Shown one piece after another: positions 57,701-64,000 of a DNA stretch of 64,000 nucleotides. Numbering within the stretch: position 1 is the stretch's first letter; each line of letters opens with the position of its first letter. The notes beneath the pieces were generated by a model. The model did not search any database. It saw only the letters and a list, made by a program, of their open reading frames with translations, and had not been told where the DNA came from. The translations under genes and the position numbers were made by a program. This DNA comes from Lepas anatifera. Taxonomy: Eukaryota > Arthropoda > Thecostraca > Lepadidae. The DNA lies in the NCBI GenBank assembly GCA_034440635.1, contig JAOTON010002065.1, positions 558,001 through 622,000 of the forward strand. Reading direction: 5' to 3'.

Positions 57701-60700
57701 GCTCCAGATTCGCACAGGGTGCCAGATTAGCTTAGGGGCCCGGTTCAGCTCGGAGGTCCCCAGGTCGACCTATGTAGGGTCTCAAAACAGCTCAAGGGAC
57801 TTCAAGCTCACGGATCCCAGCTTAGCTCAATGATGCTAGAACAGTTCAGAGGCCCCAGATCAGCTCAGGACTCTTGTTCAGTACAGGCCAGCTCAGCTCA
57901 GGGGCCCAGATCGGCTGATATAGCGTCTCCTCTCACACCAGCTCAGGGGCTCCATTCAAGCTCACGGCCCCAACTAGCCCAGGGACCCTAGAAGAGTTCA
58001 GGGCCCCCATACCAGATCAAAGGCCCCAGTTAAGCACAGCTGTGCCCAGATTAGCTCAGGGCCCCAGCTGGGCTTAGGGGTCCCAGGGTGGCTGATGTAG
58101 AGTCACAGAACACAGTGGCGTAGCCAGGATTCGGCCAAGGAGGGGTCCGACTACCGTCGGGGACCCCAGGCCGGGGTTCCCTTAGCAACCGGGCCCATCT
58201 CCTATGTCTTTTGTATAGTATTTTAACATTATAACATTCACACGAAGGAAATTTTGTTATGGCTTTTAAGCATTCATTCTTATTTTGTTTATAGCTTGGT
58301 TTTCAATCCGACCAAGTGTTGGTAAACTAAGGTCACCGAATATTAAGGATGGCCCTAACTTATATGGCAGCGTGGCTATAATAACAGCTTTGAGCCATAT
58401 TTCGGGAAGTTCAATGTTGATGCGCGCATGATGTTAAACCTGAGTCTACCTCAATTCACTCGGGTAATCAGACATGAAGTTATTGGAGGTCAGTCGTTTT
58501 GAGTACGAAGAAATGATCTACGGAAATGATTAGCAATTATTTCCCGGTGTCGAATCCATGAACTCTTTAATCAGGAAATTTTCAAAGAAACGAAAAAAAC
58601 GAATAAAGATACAAGGGATAAGGGAGTGTGTCCTGAACGTTACATAACCTCTATTCCGTCGACAGATCCTTTTGAGATCCAGTTACTTTCTTACCCTTGC
58701 TATCTTGTAAACGAGCAAATTACCAAGACAAAAGGCGCCCAAGATATCTATCGCTTTGGCTCACTCTGCTATTGTTATTTTCAACCTTGCATACCTATTT
58801 TTCTTTTTGGGATTATGCTCATTAATTTATGTCATTACCCTGGTTTGTCTGGTTTCTACGAAAATATTGGAAAGTTGTTTATTTCAGAATATTTAGAAAT
58901 GTATTTATTGGTGTTAAGCTAGTTACTCGATTAAAAATTGACTAGCCCTGTTTGATTTGCTCTTATGATAAAATTATATTAATTTTTGCCTTTCCTTCGA
59001 TAATGGTGCCTGATCGACATGTTTCAATTTGTCCTTTTTTCGTACGCAATAGGGGTAGGTACATTTTTTCCGAGGCATATGATTTTGACAATTTTTATTT
59101 GAACTCTGGAGCCACCTAACACCAACACTTGGCGGCACTCACAAAGATAGTTTTCGGCCGCCCTCCCGATTATATCTCAAGGGGTCCCTGAGAGTGATTC
59201 ACGGCGCCTGTTGATCAAACTGGGGGCCCCTGAGAATCTCTCGGGGCTCCTGAGATTAGTTATCGGCAGCACCTCTTAGACTAATTATTGGGCCCCCAGA
59301 TTTGCTCTGGAGGGGGGGGGGCTGAGACTGACTATAGTGACCATCCAGATTAGCTATTGGGGTCCCCTGAGGCTGTCTTTGGGGTGGGGGAGGGGGCTGG
59401 GAATGACTTCCGACAGCCCGCTGAGACTTACTCTAGGGCACCCCTGAGACAAACACCCGGGGGGGTGGAATCCCCTGAGACTGTGTCTTTGGCGTTCCTG
59501 AGACTGACTCTCAGGCTCAGATTAGCTCTCGCGGGCCTAAGGCTAACTCCGGGCCCATGAAACCAAAATCGGGAGCACCTCTGGAAATTACTCTCAGAAC
59601 CCTGAGATTAACTCTCGGATGTCTCTGGGACTGACAACCGGGAGCCCTCTGAGATTAACTTTTGGGTGCTCCCTGAGATTGACTCTTGGGGGCCGCTTAT
59701 ACCAAAACTCGGGGGGCACAGCCTGAGGCTAAATCTCGAGGGTTCCCAAAATTACCCCTCTGGGGCCCCTGAAACCAGCACTCTGCAGATCAAATTGGAC
59801 TAACTCTCGGACCCCGGATTAACTCTCGGAGCCACGTGAAACTAAATATTGACTCCTGAGAGAGAAACCCGTGAGACTATGAGGGCCCCCTGAGACCGAC
59901 TCTTGGGGTGCTCTGAGACTCACTCTTGTGGTTCTTTGAGACAGACTCTCAGGGGACCCCGAGACCGAAACTCGGGGTCCCTAAGACAGACTCTTGGGGT
60001 CCCCTTGACCGACTCTTGGGGTTCTCTGAGACTGACTCTCAGGGGCCCCTGAAATAGACTGTTGCAGGGCCCTGAGAACCACTCTCTGGGGGCCCTGAGA
60101 CTAGCTGGCCCCCTCCTCTGAGACAGACTCCCGGGGCCCTGATACCGACTTTGGGGCCCCTGATACCAACCCTCAGGGGCCCTCGAAATCTACTTTCGGG
60201 GGCCTTGAGACCGCTCTCAGGGTGGGGGCCGTGAGGCCGACTCGGGACGCCCTGAGAACGAATCTTCAGGGGCCCTGAGACTAACTCTGGGGGCCACGTG
60301 ATCAGAGAATCCTTTGCAGTGGTTCAGATTGGCCCAAGGGTGGGGTCTGCGGACGCCTAGGGCCCCCTTGGCTACACCACTGCATCCACACTTCGGGGGC
60401 CCTTCGAAATCACCATTTGGAGGCCCCTAAAATAATTGCTCCCCTATACCAATACTCCGGGCCCCTTGATACTGACGCCCGGGGTCCTAAGACCAAGCTC
60501 GGGGTCCCACTTAGATCAGGCTCAGGGGCACCCTTAGACCCATGCTTGCGCTTTTCTCAGGAGTAACTCGGCACCGATGTTCCGGGGCCCTCAAGATCAA
60601 TTTTCGAGCCCCGAGACTAATGCTTGGTACTCTGGAGCTCCTCGATGCCGATGCTCAGGGGTCCTGAACCCAGGTCTGGGGGCCCCTGGGACAAACTCTG

Positions 60701-63700
60701 GGTCTCATGAGGCCAATGCTCGTGCTTCACTCATGAGTCCTCGATATCAATAGTCGGGGCACCCCGAGGGGATCCTGAACCCCTGAGACCAAGCTAGGGG
60801 GCCCCTGAGACCAAGCTCGAGGGGACCCTGAGACCAAGCTCGGATGCTCCCTGAGACCAAGCTCGAGGGCCCCTGACACCAAGCTCGGGGGTTCCTTGAG
60901 ACCAAGCTCGAGACCCCGTGAGACCAAGATCGAAAGGCCCGTGAGACCAAACATCGAAAGGCCCATGAGACCAAGCTTTCCCCCTGAGACCAAGCTCGGG
61001 CCCCTGAGACCAAGCTCATGGGCCCCCGAGATCAATATTCGGTATTCCAGAGCCCTCGATACCGATGATCGGGGGCCCCTGGAGACGAAGATCGGAAGAC
61101 CCGTGAGACCAAGCTCGGGACCCCTGAGTCCAAGTTCAGGGGTCCCCTGAGACCACGCTCGGGGGCCCTGAGACCAAGCTCTGGGGCACCCTGAGACCAA
61201 AATCGAAAGGCCCGTGAGACCAAGATCGAAAGGTTCGTGAGTCCGAGCTCAGAGGGCCCCTGAGACCAAGCTCAGGCGTTCCCTGAGACCAAGCTCAGGC
61301 GTTCCCTGAGACCAAGCTCGGAGGGCCCCTGACACCGAGCTCGGGGCCCCTGAGACAAAGCTCGGGGGCGCTGAGACCAAGCTCGGTGGCCCTCTGAGAC
61401 CAAGATCAGGGCCCCCGAGACCAATGCTCATGTTTTCCAGTGCATACGGTCAGCCTTATGCATCAGATGCCCTCGGATACCCCCTGAAACCAAGCTTGCG
61501 GGGCCCCTGAAACTAAGCTCGGGGAGAGGGGGCCTGAGACTGCTTGGGGACATCCCTGAGACCAAGCTCGAGGGTCCCCTGAGACCAAGCTCGGGGGTTA
61601 TCTGAGACCAAACTCGGAGGGCTCCCTGACACCAAGCTCGGGGGCCCCTGAGACCAGGCTCGGGGGCCCTGAGACCAAACTCGAAAGGCCCCTGATACCA
61701 AGCTCGGGAGCTCCCTGAGACCAAGCTCGGAGGGCCCCCAGACACCAAGCTCGGGGCCCCTGAGACCAAGCTCGGGGGCCCCTGAGACCAAAATCGAAAG
61801 GCCCGTGAGACCGAGCTCGGGGAGGAGGGGCCCTGAGACCAAGCTCGGGGGCCCTGAGGCCAAGCTCGGGACCCCCTGAGACTGAGCGCAGGGGTCCCCA
61901 AGATCAATATTCGGTACTCTGGAGCTCTCGATACCGATTATCGGGGGCCTCCTGAGACCAAGCTCGGGAGGCCCCCACCGAGACCAAGCTCATGGGCCCC
62001 CGAGATCAGTTTTTGTGTTTTTAGTGCATAAGGTCGGCCCAAGGGGGTCCGCGGACCCCAGGGACCCCCTCCCTGGCTACACCACTGTCAGAACATCTCA
62101 AGGGACCCATCCAAGCTCACGGCCGCCAGGTCAGTGGCTGTAAAGCCTTATAGAGGTCCCAGACCATCTCAGGGGCCCTCAGTTCAACACAGAGGCCCAT
62201 TTTAGCTCTGATGACCAGATAAGCTTAAGGGCCTGGATCATCCAGGGGCCCCTTGCTGGCATATTTGGGGTTTCAGAATAGTCCAGGGTTTCAATTAAAG
62301 TTTATAACCCAATTTCAAAGCAGGGGCCCTATTCCTGTGAAGGGGCTTCAGATAAGTTTAGGGTCTTCTGTGCATCACAGGGGATCCAGATTAGCTCAAA
62401 GGACAATATTAACTTTACGGTCCCAGCTCAGCTCAGGGGCCCCCAGGTCGATGGATATAGGTTTTGGCCAACTCACGGGGCCCTGTTCAAGGTTACGGCT
62501 CCTAGGCATCCTAGAACAGTTCATGCTGCCCAAACCATCTCCGGGGCGCTCAGTTCAGCTCAAAGAGCCCAGATTAGCTCGTATGGTATCAGAGGCCAGT
62601 TCAGGGGCCCCGAGAAGCTCAGGGGGCCTTAAAATAAACTCATATGACCTCAACTTAGTTTAGGGGCACAGGTAAGTTTAACGGGCTTCCGGGGCAAGCT
62701 ATCGGGTCAGTTTGAGTTTCTCGCTTGATATTACAGTTGTTAATATTCTTACCTCCGTTGCGGGGGCCCATCACAGAAAAGTGGGGGCCAGTGGCCCCCT
62801 GGCCCCCCGGTTCCTACGCCTATGATCTACAGAATTACAAAACAGCCAAATGCTCGCAAAAAAACACCAAACATGCCTTTAGCGCGCTCTTCCTTTTCTT
62901 TTGGTGTCCTCTCCGGTTTCTTGCTTGCTTGATCAGCCGACTGCGCCTTGTTGAAGGTTCCCTCCAGCAACCGACTCCACTTATCAAACGGTTTCTCTGG
63001 CTCCTTGGTTTTGGAGTCGGCCATTTTGAACATTTTGCGGCGCTCCTCGGTGCGTTCGCGGCGCAGCTGGGTGCGCAGGTCGTTGTTGGACTCGCGAAGT
63101 GAACCCGCCAAAGAAATCTGATAGAAGATGACCAATACGAGGAGCACCAGCAGAGGAATCACTATTGCTGGCGATGAAATGTAGTCGAGAATCTGCCGGA
63201 ACATGACATGGAGGACGATTAGGGCATGGCAGGGGTAAAAAAACTTACCATTTTTGCATTCTGAATGGTGACAGCACAAGGTGGACAAGGTGACAAAAAT
63301 TAGCTGATATTTTTCCTCCAGACAAATAACAGAACAAATAGCCAAAATTTGCACATGTTATTTAAACTCGCAATGTTTTTCAACAACTAAGATGGTCCAC
63401 GAGTATATCTTGGTATCCTACTAACTCAAAACGTGCCACATTTTGAAGCCTGGGCTGGTGACCAATTTATAGTTTGGCATTTTTAATGGTGACACCCTGA
63501 ACACTTTTTTGGCCCCTGGTGCATGGTCCCAAGACAGTCTGTGAAAGAGAATAATTGTGCTTTAAAAGTTTCACTGTTCATAGTCATAGTCATTTCTTTC
63601 GCACTCCCCATTTGATGCAACTAGATCCGGAGAACAGAGTAGAAAATAATAGAGTATATAAATATTGATCCGTGACAGTTCATGACCCTTTTTCAGTCCG

Positions 63701-63895
63701 CAGCTAATCCTGACCTTGTTGAAGCTGGCCGGAAGAGCCCGCTGCAGACCATTGGTGAAGATTTTGTAGGCCCTGAGGTAGTCGCTGAAGGGCCCGCAGT
63801 GCCAGCTAGGTTCCAGCCACACAATGGCGTAGCCCACCGGCAGGGTGCACAGGAACAGCATGATGAGCAACAGCGCGAAGTAGAAGTTGTTGGAT
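54373..63895 (-). CDS. TMC: transmembrane channel-like protein (TMC), C-terminal part
   Basis: Three - strand exons (63715-63895, 62868-63192, 54373-54788) join in phase. The first encodes RSNNFYFALLLIMLFLCTLP and VGYAIVWLEPSWHCGPFS, the penultimate TMC transmembrane helix and its conserved CGPF loop. The second encodes ILDYISSPAIVIPLLVLLVL, the last helix, then LRESNNDLRTQLRRERTEER and MFKMA, the conserved cytosolic amphipathic stretch. The third encodes a basic Ser-rich tail. TMC proteins are plasma-membrane subunits or regulators of mechanosensitive or leak cation channels. The TMC signature and N-terminal helices lie right of the window. Which TMC subtype cannot be told. The last exon continues to TAG at 54304 if unspliced. 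Confidence 0.85.
54907..56102 (+). mobile_element. TTAA-A element, copy 4 (most diverged)
   Basis: Bounded by TTAA at 54907-54910 and 56099-56102. The ends are shortened (cttcgcccgggtggggtct; ggggcaagaa). Many substitutions and small deletions relative to copies 1-3, so it is the oldest of the four. It lies in the TMC intron, 119 bases from the tail exon. Confidence 0.83.
57540..58110. repeat. AGCTCAGGGGCCC tandem array, part 2
   Basis: Same irregular array as 25080-26150 (ccagattagctcagg, ttcaagctcacggccc), inside the outer hAT-like element. It resumes at 62090 after the nested insertion. Confidence 0.78.
58113..62087. mobile_element. nested hAT-like element filled by a tandem array
   Basis: Ends CAGTGGCGTAGCCAGGATTC (58113) and CCCTGGCTACACCACTG (to 62087) are inverted, the common hAT terminus. 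Flanking octamers acagaaca and tcagaaca match at 7 of 8. It interrupts the AGCTCAGGGGCCC array of the outer element. A second copy of its right terminus (ccttggctacaccactg) lies at about 60370, suggesting internal duplication or another nested copy. The + frame 58626-58922 in its unique left part has no recognised motif. Confidence 0.78.
59150..62030. repeat. long degenerate CTGAGACCAAGCTC tandem array
   Basis: About 2.9 kb of units near 22-30 bases built on cctgagaccaagctcggggg. Clean stretches repeat every 23 bases (61261, 61284, 61307). The left third is more diverged (ctgagactaactctcggggg). All long open frames here (for example 60727-61200 and 61428-61907, - strand) are produced by the repeat and read L-V-S-G / G-L-R-G-P patterns; they are not genes. 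Confidence 0.9.
62090..62700. repeat. AGCTCAGGGGCCC tandem array, part 3
   Basis: Continuation of the outer hAT-like element's array after the nested element, up to its right-end unique segment (gcgggggcccatcacagaaa). Confidence 0.72.
62868..63192 (-). CDS. TMC: TMC exon with the last transmembrane helix
   Basis: Acceptor catgttccggcag before 63192, phase 0. It encodes the final TM helix AIVIPLLVLLVLVIFY, then the charged cytosolic stretch LRESNNDLRTQLRRERTEER with KMFKMA, and a Lys/Glu-rich tail. I place the end at tttg|gtgttt (donor at 62867) because it gives phase 1, the phase needed by the exon at 54788; this donor is weak, and the true end is uncertain by some tens of bases. Confidence 0.85.
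63193..63714 (-). other. TMC intron, no gene seen
   Basis: 522 bases between two TMC exons with good splice signals at both ends. No repeat or other gene is visible. Confidence 0.75.
63715..63895 (-). CDS. TMC: TMC exon with the penultimate transmembrane helix and CGPF loop
   Basis: Acceptor ctcaccactgcag before 63895 (phase 2) and donor aacaag|gtcagg after 63715 (phase 0). It encodes SNNFYFALLLIMLFLCTLPV, then WLEPSWHCGPFSDYLRAYKI. 'NNFY' followed by a long hydrophobic run and 'CGPF' is diagnostic of the TMC family. Confidence 0.93.
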
Positions 63896-64000
63896 CTGCA
63901 GTGGTGAGAATCAGGACGCTTCAAAAAGTGTATATGAAAAGTATTGTGAGCTAAGAAATGTGTTCTGCTTCCAACGGACAGAATACAACTGGTTGGTAAC

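Larger units (their letters stand above)
56378..62824. mobile_element. hAT-like non-autonomous element with exact 8-bp target duplication
   Basis: Starts CAGGGGCGTAGGAACGG at 56378 and ends CCGGTTCCTACGCCTATG at 62824, an inverted pair of hAT type. The flanking octamer atctacag occurs exactly at 56370-56377 and 62825-62832. 6.4 kb, no transposase; the interior is mostly tandem arrays and a second nested hAT-like element (58113-62087). It sits in the TMC intron, with its right end 33 bases short of the splice donor of exon 62868-63192. Confidence 0.85.

Noticed and set aside
60727..61907. long L-V-S-G / G-L-R-G-P frames of 157-159 codons on the - strand
   Set aside because: Products of the CTGAGACCAAGCTC tandem array inside a hAT-like element; both neighbouring frames are equally open.

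Overview
The window is nuclear DNA of an animal. Genes are split by GT-AG introns of about 0.3 to 8 kb, exons are GC-rich against AT-richer introns, and more than a third of the sequence is dispersed or tandem repeat. The two recognisable genes, a PDE8-type cyclic-nucleotide phosphodiesterase and a transmembrane channel-like (TMC) protein, are metazoan families. No base-level signal fixes the species; an invertebrate such as an arthropod is a guess from gene size and repeat style.

Layout. 0.6-6.4 kb, + strand: the last seven exons of PDE8, covering the catalytic domain to the stop. 8.3-9.4 kb: two minisatellites. 14.0-15.2 kb, - strand: two candidate exons of an unrecognised secreted-peptide precursor. 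17-26 kb: a repeat block of TTAA-flanked elements, a SINE, a retrotransposon fragment and a hAT-like element carrying nested insertions. 27.0-27.3 and 31.6-31.9 kb, - strand: two paralogous first exons encoding small secreted proteins, with non-LTR retrotransposon debris between them. 33-48 kb: mainly TTAA elements, a mariner-like MITE and nested copies. 46.0-46.2 kb, - strand: a Ser/Thr-rich terminal exon, possibly the TMC C-terminus. 49.6-53.2 kb: a 3.6-kb inverted duplication with a conserved ORF in each arm and a SINE in one arm. 54.4-63.9 kb, - strand: three TMC exons, whose 8-kb intron holds a TTAA element and a 6.4-kb hAT-like element with an exact 8-bp target duplication.

The most distinctive content is a set of four non-coding element families (called TTAA-A to TTAA-D here), each about 0.8-1.2 kb. 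They begin and end at TTAA and have short inverted GC-rich ends. In the three families whose motifs I counted, they carry roughly 15-20 copies each of the hexamer AGGTCA/TGACCT, the nuclear-receptor half-site. Nested copies and a diverged target-site paralog support transposition into TTAA. The PDE8 and TMC genes do not obviously cooperate; PDE8 would lower cytosolic cAMP and TMC would sit in the plasma membrane.
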